Below the pieces are notes generated by a model. That model did no database searches, was not told the DNA's origin, and saw only the letters and a list, made by a program, of their open reading frames with translations. Of a stretch of 64,000 nucleotides of DNA, positions 44,173 to 52,924 are shown in pieces. The position numbers were made by a program, and so were the translations under genes. Within the stretch, counting starts at the first letter, position 1, and every line of letters starts with the position of its first letter. The DNA is taken from NCBI GenBank assembly GCA_944326565.1, contig CALVEL010000002.1, forward strand, positions 186,001 to 250,000, in the 5' to 3' direction. The stretch comes from Candidatus Gastranaerophilales bacterium (GTDB lineage: Bacteria > Cyanobacteriota > Vampirovibrionia > Gastranaerophilales > Gastranaerophilaceae).

Positions 44173-45198
44173 ATGGCGACAAAAGAAAAAGAGATTGAAA
44201 CAACGTCAGCAACTGATGAAAGAGCAAAAGCTTTAAAACTTGCTATTGAAAAAATTGAAAAAGACTTTGGAAAAGGGTCTATTATGAAATTGGGAGATAA
44301 AGCTTCAGTGAATGTAGAAGCAATTCCAACTGGATCTTTGGCACTTGATTTAGCTTTAGGTATAGGTGGTGTGCCAAGAGGTCGTATAATTGAAATATAT
44401 GGACCGGAAAGCTCTGGTAAAACGACCTTAGCACAGCATATAGTCGCAGAATGCCAAAAAAGAGGCGGTATTGCTGCATTTGTTGATGCTGAGCATGCTC
44501 TTGATCCTGAGTATGCAAGAAATTTAGGTGTAAAAGTTGATGATTTGTTAATTTCACAGCCGGATACAGGTGAACAAGCGCTTGATATTACAGAAGAACT
44601 TGTAAGATCAGGTGCAGTCGATGTTGTAGTAGTCGACTCAGTTGCAGCACTTGTTCCAAAAGCTGAAATTGAAGGGTCTATGGAAGACCAACAAATGGGT
44701 CTGCAAGCTCGTTTGATGAGTAAGGCATTGAGAAAATTAACTGGTGTTATAGGAAAGACTAATACCACAGTAATCTTTATCAACCAATTAAGAATGAAAA
44801 TAGGTGTAATGTATGGCAATCCTGAAACTACGACCGGTGGTAATGCTTTGAAATATTACGCATCTGTTCGTATGGAAATTAAAAGAACAGAAGGTGTAAA
44901 AGGCGAAGATGGTGATGTCGGAAACCATGTAAGAGTGCGTGTTTTGAAAAATAAAGTAGCACCGCCATTTAGAACAGCAGAGTTTGATATTATTTTTGGA
45001 AAAGGTATCTGCAAAGTCGGAAATATTTTAGATGTTGCAGTAAATTTAGATATTGTCAAAAAAGCTGGTTCTTGGTTCAGTTTCAATGATGAAAAATTAG
45101 GACAAGGCAGAGATAAAGCAAGGGACTTCTTGACAGAAAATCCAGATATTTTAAGTCAAATAGAAACACTTGTAAGAGAAAAGCTCGCACAACAGTAA
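44173..45198 (+). CDS. recA: Recombinase A
   Basis: A 341-residue RecA that drives homologous recombination and the SOS response. Walker A GPESSGKT is at 77-84, followed by [18 protein letters not shown], the [18 protein letters not shown] Walker B region, loop L1 ([20 protein letters not shown]) and the L2 region ([20 protein letters not shown]). The C-terminus lacks the very acidic tail seen in E. coli. No obvious SOS box was identified upstream. It ends at a strong terminator. Confidence 0.98.
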   Translation: MATKEKEIETTSATDERAKALKLAIEKIEKDFGKGSIMKLGDKASVNVEAIPTGSLALDLALGIGGVPRGRIIEIYGPESSGKTTLAQHIVAECQKRGGIAAFVDAEHALDPEYARNLGVKVDDLLISQPDTGEQALDITEELVRSGAVDVVVVDSVAALVPKAEIEGSMEDQQMGLQARLMSKALRKLTGVIGKTNTTVIFINQLRMKIGVMYGNPETTTGGNALKYYASVRMEIKRTEGVKGEDGDVGNHVRVRVLKNKVAPPFRTAEFDIIFGKGICKVGNILDVAVNLDIVKKAGSWFSFNDEKLGQGRDKARDFLTENPDILSQIETLVREKLAQQ

Positions 45199-45217
45199 TT
45201 CATATTTAAAAAGTGGA

Positions 45218-45248
45218 CAAAAAGACCGAGTTTCTCGGTCTTTTTTTA
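45218..45248 (+). terminator. Terminator after recA
   Basis: AAAAAGACCGAG / CTCGGTCTTTTTTT hairpin. Confidence 0.92.
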
Positions 45249-45349
45249 TCTAATCAATGCTAAGATATATTAAGATTAGTTATATTAACTAGCAAAAAAA
45301 AATCTTTCGGGCTTTAATATGATTACAAATTACTTAAACGGAGGCTATT

Positions 45350-46333
45350 ATGCGTATTAGTTCAATAAATTCTTTTATGAATAATTCTGTTATTTTTCAA
45401 GGAAATGAAAAGAAACAAAATTCATTGAGAAAAGTAGCAAATGCAACTATGCTTGCAACAGCTTTATCAGCAGCGGTGCCGATGTATCAAAGTTGTGATA
45501 AGTTAACACAAGATATTGTCCATAATCATTATCTTAAACTTCCAGTTGATACATTTACAAAAGAAGAAATGAAACCGGTTCCTGTACCTCCTCAAATAAT
45601 CTTTATTGAAAAAGAAGTGCCAGGTAAAACTGATACAATTATAAAACATGATACAATTGCTCTACCTGGAGATACTATTTATAAACATGATACAACATAT
45701 ATTGAAAAACCTCCGATAATAAAACATGATACGTTATATTTGCCTGGAGATTCTGTTTTTATAAAAGAGGAATGGACTTCTCCTGTACCGCCTAAGCAAG
45801 AAGAAATTTATGATGATTTGGGAATCCATCCTAATGGAAATGGAAAATTCTTTATATCCGAATCTTATTATGATGAAAAAAATAATGAGTTTGTACAAAG
45901 ACGTCTTCATGGTCAAGGTAGTTCACGTGATGGTAAAATCCTTGTATATAACGTAGTCAAGACAAAATGGGATGATGAAGCTGAGGGTGTTGTACTTGGT
46001 AAAAATGAAACTTTTGAAAAACATTTGGTATATTTATCAGAAGATGGTATGGATTTGGGTGTAAAAGTAATGAAACCTAAAGTAGATATCAGAGTGTCAA
46101 ATGATGATAAAAAGTCAAATTGGCAGGTATTCTCAAAAGGTACATTGTCAACTCCTGATGCATGGCAAGATCAAGAGTCTTTCTTTATGCAAAACAAAGG
46201 CGGAGTAATTGATATTACCAATGGATTTAATTTGAAAAAAGGCTTGAAAGATCAATCTGTTACAATTACAAACCCTTATGACAGTCAATGGGAGCTCTCA
46301 GAATGGAATGTAATAAAAGGTGATCCTGATTAA
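45350..46333 (+). CDS. Lineage-specific protein with HDT/LPGD repeats
   Basis: A 327-residue protein of unknown function. A 20-residue tag ends VIFQGN, then a hydrophobic segment (NATMLATALSAAVPMYQSC, with Cys near 49) could be a signal or lipoprotein-like anchor, though it is not at the very N-terminus. Residues about 90-140 hold imperfect repeats of the type KHDT-x(4)-PGDT. The C-terminal 170 residues are beta-rich. GGAGG precedes the ATG. It may be exported, but this is uncertain. Confidence 0.65.
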   Translation: MRISSINSFMNNSVIFQGNEKKQNSLRKVANATMLATALSAAVPMYQSCDKLTQDIVHNHYLKLPVDTFTKEEMKPVPVPPQIIFIEKEVPGKTDTIIKHDTIALPGDTIYKHDTTYIEKPPIIKHDTLYLPGDSVFIKEEWTSPVPPKQEEIYDDLGIHPNGNGKFFISESYYDEKNNEFVQRRLHGQGSSRDGKILVYNVVKTKWDDEAEGVVLGKNETFEKHLVYLSEDGMDLGVKVMKPKVDIRVSNDDKKSNWQVFSKGTLSTPDAWQDQESFFMQNKGGVIDITNGFNLKKGLKDQSVTITNPYDSQWELSEWNVIKGDPD

Positions 46334-46350
46334 AAACAATAAAGATATTA

Positions 46351-46395
46351 AACAAAAAACTCTTTTGAAAAGAATTTTTTTAAAAGAGTTTTTTT
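46351..46395 (+). terminator. Terminator
   Basis: AAAAAACTCTTTT / AAAAGAGTTTTTTT hairpin with an A/T-rich loop; the -10 box of the next gene begins just after it. Confidence 0.8.
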
Positions 46396-46398
46396 ATG

Positions 46399-46404
46399 TA
46401 TAAT
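46399..46404 (+). promoter_or_regulatory. -10 box six bases before ATG (leaderless pattern)
   Basis: TATAAT, then 6 nt, then the ATG at 46411. Confidence 0.5.
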
Positions 46405-46410
46405 ATTCTT

Positions 46411-46812
46411 ATGAAAACATTAGCAAGATTTGTACAGGAAAGACGTGAACAGGTTGGGTTGTCTGTAAGTGGATTAGCTAAAAAATCCAATGTAGCACCT
46501 GAAATTATAGAAGAAATTGAAAGCGGAAAAGAACTTTTTCTGCCTGTGACTATAAGGCAGAATTTAGCTAAAGGATTAAAATGTCTTCCTGAGGATATAA
46601 AAAAATATGAAAAAGATTTTTCAAATGATTTTGTTTCATTGGAAGTTATAAATAGTTTAAAAGAGCTTATTTTGAATGGTGCAGGAGGACTAAAATGTCC
46701 TAAATGCGGAGCTAGGTTAATTACAAAAATTGAAAAAATGTATGATTTAGAAGATAATTTGGTGTTGCATCCTAAAGCTCATTGTGAAAAATGTGTTTTT
46801 CAAATTCATTAG
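46411..46812 (+). CDS. XRE helix-turn-helix plus zinc-ribbon protein
   Basis: A 133-residue protein. The N-terminal XRE-type domain is LARFVQERREQVGLSVSGLA, then KKSNVAPEIIEEIESGKELF. The C-terminal 45 residues form a zinc ribbon with C-x2-C (LKCPKCGARL) and C-x2-C (HCEKCVF). I chose ATG 46411, not an in-frame ATG 15 bases earlier, because a TATAAT box lies exactly six bases before it. Such a fusion could be a metal- or redox-responsive regulator. It is convergent with the TPR gene. Confidence 0.75.
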   Translation: MKTLARFVQERREQVGLSVSGLAKKSNVAPEIIEEIESGKELFLPVTIRQNLAKGLKCLPEDIKKYEKDFSNDFVSLEVINSLKELILNGAGGLKCPKCGARLITKIEKMYDLEDNLVLHPKAHCEKCVFQIH

Positions 46813-46815
46813 AGA

Positions 46816-47373
46816 TTATAAATTTTCCTGAACTAAATCTTTTATATGTAATTTGATGGCAGGAGTAATCAATAAGTCAGGCTCTATATATATAAATTCA
46901 TCAAGAGTAGTGATAGCTTTGTCAATTTGTCCGGTTTTTTCATAGATTATCCCACGCATAACAAGATTTAGTGGATTTGAATTTGAGTGAGTCTCTTTAA
47001 GTTTTTGATCGGTAATTTTCAATGCCACATAACAGTCAGCGAGATTTTGATAGTATTTTAGATTCAGACTATATTGCAAAATGGCTTTTTCAAAACAATC
47101 GATTGCCATGTCAGGGTAACCTAGTTTCATATATGTCTCGCCAAGATTGTTGTAATATACCGCAGTTGCTTGGGTATTCGGATTCAAACTGATTGCAATT
47201 TTAAATTCCTGTATAGCTGGATAATATAAATTATCTTTTAGATAATTTAGACCTTTATTATTATGGATGTATGCGTTTCTGACAGCATCAATTACATATA
47301 CATCAGGTTTTTTATACCCTGATGTAAAAATTGATAGTAACAATAATACTGATATTACAATCTTTTTTTTCAT
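46816..47373 (-). CDS. Exported TPR protein
   Basis: A 185-residue protein with an N-terminal hydrophobic signal segment (VISVLLLLSIFTSGYKK) and about four tetratricopeptide repeats (YYNNLGETYMKLGYPDMAID, YQNLADCYVALKITDQKLKE, MRGIIYEKTGQIDKAITTLD). It would act as a protein-protein adaptor outside the cytoplasm. Last gene of the five-gene minus-strand operon; five bases after the MBL gene. Confidence 0.85.
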   Translation of the reverse strand: MKKKIVISVLLLLSIFTSGYKKPDVYVIDAVRNAYIHNNKGLNYLKDNLYYPAIQEFKIAISLNPNTQATAVYYNNLGETYMKLGYPDMAIDCFEKAILQYSLNLKYYQNLADCYVALKITDQKLKETHSNSNPLNLVMRGIIYEKTGQIDKAITTLDEFIYIEPDLLITPAIKLHIKDLVQENL

Positions 47374-47378
47374 AATAA

Positions 47379-48311
47379 CTAAATTAATTTAATTTCTAGC
47401 CCTTCATAAGCGAGTATAATTTTTTCATTAGATTTTTCATATATTTTTTTAATGGAATTTAATTTTTTGTCATCATATCCTGGATCAAAATGATAAAATA
47501 TTAATTTTTTAGCACCTGTTTGTTTTGCGCATTCTACAGCCATGTCAAAGGTCGAATGTCCATATCCTTGTTTTGGTACAAAATTATTTAAATAATCTTC
47601 AGTTGTATATTGTGCATCATGGATTAATACGTCACAATCTCTTGCAAAATTTGCTAGTTTTGTATCTCCGCCCAAATAACTTTCTTTATCTGTTGCATAG
47701 ACAAGGGTTTTTTCTCTGTATTTAATTTTATAGATAAGAACACCCTCCTGTGGATGAGCGTATGATCGATAAAATGTTATTAATACATCATCTTTTCCGA
47801 TTTTTTCATCATCTGATGTGTTAATTCTTTTTATAACAGGAGGAGAATTTTTCTTTAATAAAATTCCTTCGCTTTCATTTAAATCGTTTATGTTAAGATT
47901 GCCTGCTATATCTCCTAAGTCAAGCGGGAATGACTTTCCGAATAACAGATTTGCGAGTTCATCGGAAAGGCTTTCTTCATAATTAGCATTACCGTATACA
48001 TTTATGATTGTGGAGGAAATATGCAGGGGTCTGAAGAACGTAAACCCTTGAATATGATCTTGGTGAATATGTGATATTAAAACGGTTGCTTGTATAGGAG
48101 TTCTTTCTTGCGGAGTTAAGCCTGATGTAATATATTTTTCCATTAATTCATTTCCACAATCAATCAGACCTGTACCGGCATCTAAGATTATAAGATGACC
48201 TCCGACATTAACTTCAACACAAGATGTGTTCCCGCCATATTCCAAAAAGTCCTTTTTAGCAACAGGATAGCTCCCTCTTACACCTCTGAATTTTATTTTG
48301 AATTCACTCAT
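47379..48311 (-). CDS. Metallo-beta-lactamase-fold hydrolase
   Basis: A 310-residue cytoplasmic MBL-fold enzyme. The dinuclear metal site is HIHQDH (about 81-86) in VLISHIHQDHIQGFTFF, with a later IHDAQYT segment and a YGHSTFDMAVE segment holding further ligands, and a C-terminal HFDPGYDD. The N-terminus IKFRGVRGSYPVAKKDFLEY matches PhnP-like/phosphodiesterase members that pair with signalling modules. Substrate unknown, a cyclic nucleotide or phosphodiester possible. Operon member between the TPR and phosphoesterase genes. Confidence 0.88.
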   Translation of the reverse strand: MSEFKIKFRGVRGSYPVAKKDFLEYGGNTSCVEVNVGGHLIILDAGTGLIDCGNELMEKYITSGLTPQERTPIQATVLISHIHQDHIQGFTFFRPLHISSTIINVYGNANYEESLSDELANLLFGKSFPLDLGDIAGNLNINDLNESEGILLKKNSPPVIKRINTSDDEKIGKDDVLITFYRSYAHPQEGVLIYKIKYREKTLVYATDKESYLGGDTKLANFARDCDVLIHDAQYTTEDYLNNFVPKQGYGHSTFDMAVECAKQTGAKKLIFYHFDPGYDDKKLNSIKKIYEKSNEKIILAYEGLEIKLI

Positions 48312-48337
48312 ATATCCTCCAGTTGTTATTTATTTAT

Positions 48338-49363
48338 TTATTTTTTCTCAATTTCAAAAACTCCAGATTGGTCTTTTTCTTCACCTGTATATAAGTTTGA
48401 GGCAAAGACCATAATTTTTGCAAGTTTTTGAATATTTTTTAAATTGGTTTCCTTAAACTCTATGTTAAAAACAACTTTATTTTTATGATTTGTGACAGTA
48501 ATCATTCTGAATGCATTAGGATAAGACACAAGAGACGGAGTACTTACATATAGAATATTGTCAAATTGTTTTATCATAGTTGCATGGTAATGTCCTTGAA
48601 ATACAGCAATAGGATTTTTGTGAGTTTCTATTACAGTTCTTACCTCATCGGCATTTAATAATCGGTGTCCTGCGCTGGCAAAAGGTTCCACAACCGGTAC
48701 ATGCATAAAAATAAGTACAGTATCTTTTTCTGAATTATCAAGTTCATTTTTCAGCCAGCTAAGTTGCTCTTCTCCAATTTTTCCGTTGCTGGTAAGTCTG
48801 TCTCGAATTATTGTGTCTAATACGATTACCTTATAGCCTTTTTTAGGGATGAAAGAATAATATGGTTTTTTAAAATTGAAATCAGGGTTTGCATCATGTA
48901 CCATTGAAAGGTAGACTTCAGGAGTTAAATATCCTCCGATACAAGTATCATGATTTCCAAAAGTTATGTACCAGGGATATTTAAGATTTTGAGCGTGTGG
49001 CAAGAAAGCTCTCAATTCTTTTTCAAATGATTTGTCAATTTGGTCGCCGGTGAACATAACGAAATTTACCCCAGGGGTTTCGTTGACTTGTGTAATGGCA
49101 TCATCCAATAGTTTATCTGATTCTGCTCGAAGTTTATAAGAGGTATTATCTTCACCTGTATAAAAGTGAGCATCACTTATTTGTGCAAATTTCAAAGTCT
49201 GAGAATTGTTGGTGAATAAACTGTTGATAAATCCTCCATTTGAGGATGTCGCACTGTAACATTGCAGACCGTAAGCCATTATACCGGCAAGTACAATTGT
49301 AAAAATTGCATTCATAAGTCTGAATAATATTGAATCTTTCTTTTTCTTACTTCTTTTACTCAT
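48338..49363 (-). CDS. Membrane-anchored calcineurin-like phosphoesterase
   Basis: A 341-residue metallophosphoesterase with a basic start (SKRSKKKK), one membrane span (about 18-36) and a large outside domain. Metal-site motifs run in order: FAQISDAHF, FTGDQIDKS, YITFGNHDTCI, IFMHVPVVEP and FQGHYHATM. It would hydrolyse a phosphoester outside the cytoplasm; the substrate cannot be told. It starts exactly at the end of the TPR gene upstream. Confidence 0.9.
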   Translation of the reverse strand: MSKRSKKKKDSILFRLMNAIFTIVLAGIMAYGLQCYSATSSNGGFINSLFTNNSQTLKFAQISDAHFYTGEDNTSYKLRAESDKLLDDAITQVNETPGVNFVMFTGDQIDKSFEKELRAFLPHAQNLKYPWYITFGNHDTCIGGYLTPEVYLSMVHDANPDFNFKKPYYSFIPKKGYKVIVLDTIIRDRLTSNGKIGEEQLSWLKNELDNSEKDTVLIFMHVPVVEPFASAGHRLLNADEVRTVIETHKNPIAVFQGHYHATMIKQFDNILYVSTPSLVSYPNAFRMITVTNHKNKVVFNIEFKETNLKNIQKLAKIMVFASNLYTGEEKDQSGVFEIEKK

Positions 49364-50278
49364 TTATTTTTGAACCTGATTGATTACTTTAGCTTTGATT
49401 TCATTATATTTTGCTTGTAATTCTTTATCATCATTTGATAATAGTATTGCTTTATCAAAATTAATTAAAGCATTATTTAAATCTCCTGTAGCATAATAGC
49501 TAAGACCAAGAAATTTATATATATCAGAGGTTTGAATTTCATTAGCTATTTTTTCAAGAGTTGTCTGTGCTTTTTTATAATTTCCTCTTTTAAATAAAAT
49601 AAGTCCTTCCAAATACCTGTATTCAATAGATTCTTCAAGTGCTAGAGCCGTTATTATATCTGTTTCAGCATCATTGTATCTGCCAAGTTCTGTAAGGACT
49701 CTTGCTCGCATTGCGTAAGCATAGCTCTCTTGTTGGTTATAGGCAATAAATCTGGTTAATATAGGAAATGCCTCATTATAATTTTTCATCTCATAATAGC
49801 AGATGCCTAAATATAAAAGAGGTGTAGAAAATTGTGTTGTTGCATTAAGAGCATTTTGGTAATATTGTATAGCTTTAGAATATTGTTTTGATTTTCTGTA
49901 AAAATCTCCTGCAAACATATTTGCCCAGTATCCGCCGCTATTTGCCGCCTGAGTCAAGTATTGACCTTCGGCTGTTTTATTGCCTGCAAGTTTTGCATTT
50001 TGAGCCTGTGAAATATTTTTGTTCTCAACTGCCATTGGTGATGGCATAGTTCCATTTTGCATATTTTTCAGAGTATTTTTCAAAGATGCAATATCTTTGT
50101 TTGCAGGCTCTAAAGAAAGAATTTTATCTAAATAATCCATTGCTGAAGCATAGTTCCCTGATACTGCATAGCTTGTTGCAATATCAAGGTAATCTTCTAT
50201 AATCTCATTTGCAAATACAGTTATTGGATTTGCGATTATTAAAAAAGTAATTATTAAAGATAAAATATATTTTCTCAT
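49364..50278 (-). CDS. Exported TPR protein
   Basis: A 304-residue exported protein (signal LIITFLIIANPITVFANE) with about six TPRs. Examples are YAVSGNYASAMDYLDKILSL, YQNALNATTQFSTPLLYLGI and FLGLSYYATGDLNNALINFD, separated by an Asn/Gln-rich loop. An SEL1-like stretch (YWANMFAGDFYRKSKQYSKA) is also seen. A scaffold role in the envelope is likely. It lies between amylase and phosphoesterase genes, three bases after the former. Confidence 0.87.
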   Translation of the reverse strand: MRKYILSLIITFLIIANPITVFANEIIEDYLDIATSYAVSGNYASAMDYLDKILSLEPANKDIASLKNTLKNMQNGTMPSPMAVENKNISQAQNAKLAGNKTAEGQYLTQAANSGGYWANMFAGDFYRKSKQYSKAIQYYQNALNATTQFSTPLLYLGICYYEMKNYNEAFPILTRFIAYNQQESYAYAMRARVLTELGRYNDAETDIITALALEESIEYRYLEGLILFKRGNYKKAQTTLEKIANEIQTSDIYKFLGLSYYATGDLNNALINFDKAILLSNDDKELQAKYNEIKAKVINQVQK

Positions 50279-50281
50279 TTT

Positions 50282-51832
50282 TTATATGCTAAATCCTTCC
50301 ACAAGAAGTACGATAATCTCTCCAGGTTCCATTTTTATATTAAATTTATTATTTTTGAATACTGGAATACTTTTAATTTTAATTGGTACTGTCATTAAGT
50401 TTTCGTTGTATTTAGGAACTTTTACTTTGCATTCGCTTATGTCTGAAAAATTTAAATTTCCAAATACAAGAACCGTTTTTTCATTATGGCTCATCGCATA
50501 TGCAAAGACTTTGGGGTTGTCTGATTTGAGTATGGTTAATTTTCCGTTTGCAAGAAGTGGTGCGGTTATTTGTCTTAATTTTGTAGACATAAGAAAGTTT
50601 TCGTATAAATCGTAATTTGCAGCACCCGGTTTTCTTGAAAAATTAAAGATATCAATTTTACCTCTATGTATAAAGTAATAATCGTCATCAGTATATGTTT
50701 TTGGAGCTTTTTTATTTGCCCAAAAATATATGTAATTGTCTCCTGTCGGGAATCCGTCCACAAAATATGCATTCAATGGCAATGTCGCGTTGAGCCATGT
50801 AATCATTTCACTAAATTTATTTCCGTTTATTAATATCGGGCTCATCTCGTCATGGGTTGTAAAACTTCCTATTACAGATTTTTTGTCTTTATATTTAGAA
50901 AGTAATTCTTGGTTAAATTTTATATGTTTGTATAATTCATCAGCGGTTTTCCAATTTTTTATATTAAACCAGCTTCCATAATATCCGTCAAAACCCGCTT
51001 CAAGGAGTTTGTTATAAGGCGTGTATACACCATAAGTTGATATAGGAGCTGTCCAGCTGTCGGATGTTTCAGCCAGCCACATAAATTGAGGATCGCGTTT
51101 TCTTGAATATTCAATCAATTCCTTCCAAAATTTTGCAGGTTTTAAAGGTGCTACATCTGCTCTTATGCCGTCAGCACCAAGTTCCAGGACCATATCTACA
51201 AAACTTTTGTATAGATTGTAGACATCTCGGTTAATATTTTCTTCAGTCCCGCTGTTTAAAAGTCTAACGTCAGTCCAATCTGCAGGTATAACTGGCTGAC
51301 CGTTTTTATCTTTTATAAAAAGTTCAGGCTGCTGCATATAAAGATCGTATGACCCGCAGGCTGGCAAATCAATTATGACACGTATATTTCTTTTATGAGC
51401 CTCATCAATGAATTTTTTAGCTTGATCTTCAATAGATAAGGCAGATTTAGAGCTTTTTAACTGAGGATTCAGACTGTCAAATCCTGAGGCTGAATATAAA
51501 GATCCTGCTGTACCTAGTGCTTTTGTTTTTCCTATTGGTGTAATCGGCTGTACATGGATAGCATTTATATTTGCATTTTTTAGTTCATCGAGCCTGTCAA
51601 TTGCATTTATAAAATTTCCGCTCTCTTCTCCCAAATCAAAATCAATAATACCATTGCCGTTTTTATCATTTGCGTTAAATGTTCTTATATTAAGTTCATA
51701 TATGTTTGCTGCATTTGCCAAAAATAATTTTCTTAAATCATTTACCCAAGGCTGATCAGCAGCATAAACTTTTGTAGATACCGAAAATGTTATTAAAAGA
51801 GTCAGTAATAAAATCTTTAATCTGTTAAGCAT
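50282..51832 (-). CDS. Exported GH13 alpha-amylase-family enzyme
   Basis: A 516-residue GH13 enzyme with signal peptide (ILLLTLLITFSVSTKVYAADQ). The barrel motifs are INAIHVQPITPIG, the nucleophile region DGIRADVAPLK (Asp), the acid/base WLAETSDSW (Glu) and the transition-state stabiliser SFTTHDEM (His-Asp). ANDKNGNGIIDFDLGEESGN may bind calcium. It would cleave alpha-glucans in the periplasm or outside. I chose ATG 51832 because GGGAGAGAGG precedes it and the signal peptide begins there. First gene of the five-gene operon. Confidence 0.92.
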   Translation of the reverse strand: MLNRLKILLLTLLITFSVSTKVYAADQPWVNDLRKLFLANAANIYELNIRTFNANDKNGNGIIDFDLGEESGNFINAIDRLDELKNANINAIHVQPITPIGKTKALGTAGSLYSASGFDSLNPQLKSSKSALSIEDQAKKFIDEAHKRNIRVIIDLPACGSYDLYMQQPELFIKDKNGQPVIPADWTDVRLLNSGTEENINRDVYNLYKSFVDMVLELGADGIRADVAPLKPAKFWKELIEYSRKRDPQFMWLAETSDSWTAPISTYGVYTPYNKLLEAGFDGYYGSWFNIKNWKTADELYKHIKFNQELLSKYKDKKSVIGSFTTHDEMSPILINGNKFSEMITWLNATLPLNAYFVDGFPTGDNYIYFWANKKAPKTYTDDDYYFIHRGKIDIFNFSRKPGAANYDLYENFLMSTKLRQITAPLLANGKLTILKSDNPKVFAYAMSHNEKTVLVFGNLNFSDISECKVKVPKYNENLMTVPIKIKSIPVFKNNKFNIKMEPGEIIVLLVEGFSI

Positions 51833-51923
51833 ACCTCTCTCCCTAATCTTTTTGTATGTTTTATATAACAAAATTTTATCAGATTTAAGTTTATATTGCA
51901 ACAATTCCTAACCAAATTTCAGT

Positions 51924-51952
51924 TTGCCAAATAAGTTATTTTAATATATAAT
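51924..51952 (+). promoter_or_regulatory. Promoter nine bases before ATG (near-leaderless)
   Basis: TTGCCA, 17-base spacer, TATAAT, then 9 nt to the ATG at 51962. No ribosome site. Confidence 0.55.
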
Positions 51953-51961
51953 TCCATTACT

Positions 51962-52921
51962 ATGAAAAAATATTCTGTAGGAATTGATTTAGGCGGAACT
52001 AAGATATTAATTGCTCTTATAAACAAAGAGACAGGAGAAGTAATAGGGTCGGTTAAGAAAAAAACCAAAAAAGATAAAGGCCCTAAAAACATCATCAGAA
52101 AAATGATAGAAGGAATTCAAGAGCTTCTTGATGAAACCGAATTTACTCGGGATGAAATTTCATCAATAGGTATCGGAGCTGCAGGGCAAGTAGATCGAGA
52201 AAACGGGATATTGATAGGTGCTCCTAATCTTGATTGCTATGATTTAAATATAAAGGAATTAATTTCCAGCCATTTTGATATCCCTGTATTTTTGGGCAAT
52301 GATGTTGAAATTGCAACTATTGGTGAAATGAAATTTGGTGCAGCAAAAGGCTGTGATGATTTTGTATGCGTTTTTGTAGGTACAGGAGTCGGTTCTGCTG
52401 TTGTAAAAAACGGTAAAATAATTCATGGAGCAACCGGGACAGCAGGAGAAATAGGACATATAATTGTAGATTTGAATGGTCGACCATGTGCTTGCGGGGC
52501 ACATGGATGTCTTGAAGCTTATGCTTCTCGTTCGGCTATAGAAAGAAGAATTGAGGGGGCTCTTAAAAAAGGTCGTCATTCTGTTATTTTGGATTATCTT
52601 GAGAGCGGTAAATCAATTACATCAAGCATGATTCAAAAATCAATAGAAAAAGATGACGAGCTTGTAAAAGCTTGTGTAGATGAAGCCAGTGAATATCTTT
52701 CTGGCGGGCTTGCAAGTATAGTTAATTTTATCAATCCCAAGTTAATTGTATTGGGCGGCGGATTAATTGAAGCTGTTGATTATTTCTATAAAAATACTAT
52801 AAAAAAAGCACGTGCAAAGTCTCTTCCTGTGCCAGCAAGCAAGATAGAATTTAAGAAAGCTGCTTTAGGTGATTTTTCAGGAGTGATAGGCGCAGCGTTT
52901 TTAGAAGACGGAAAGTTGTAA
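51962..52921 (+). CDS. ROK-family sugar kinase
   Basis: A 319-residue kinase with GIDLGGTKILIALIN, TGTAGEIGHIIVDL and the zinc site CACGAHGCLEAYASR. It is a paralogue of the gene at 33334. Glucose, N-acetylmannosamine or N-acetylglucosamine are possible substrates. It is divergent from the amylase operon and is followed three bases later by the GT9 gene, which suggests a link to sugar use for envelope glycans. Confidence 0.92.
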   Translation: MKKYSVGIDLGGTKILIALINKETGEVIGSVKKKTKKDKGPKNIIRKMIEGIQELLDETEFTRDEISSIGIGAAGQVDRENGILIGAPNLDCYDLNIKELISSHFDIPVFLGNDVEIATIGEMKFGAAKGCDDFVCVFVGTGVGSAVVKNGKIIHGATGTAGEIGHIIVDLNGRPCACGAHGCLEAYASRSAIERRIEGALKKGRHSVILDYLESGKSITSSMIQKSIEKDDELVKACVDEASEYLSGGLASIVNFINPKLIVLGGGLIEAVDYFYKNTIKKARAKSLPVPASKIEFKKAALGDFSGVIGAAFLEDGKL

Positions 52922-52924
52922 AAA

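Noticed and set aside
44088-44819. 243-codon minus-strand ORF opposite recA
   Set aside because: Antisense to RecA core motifs; no ribosome site or domain.
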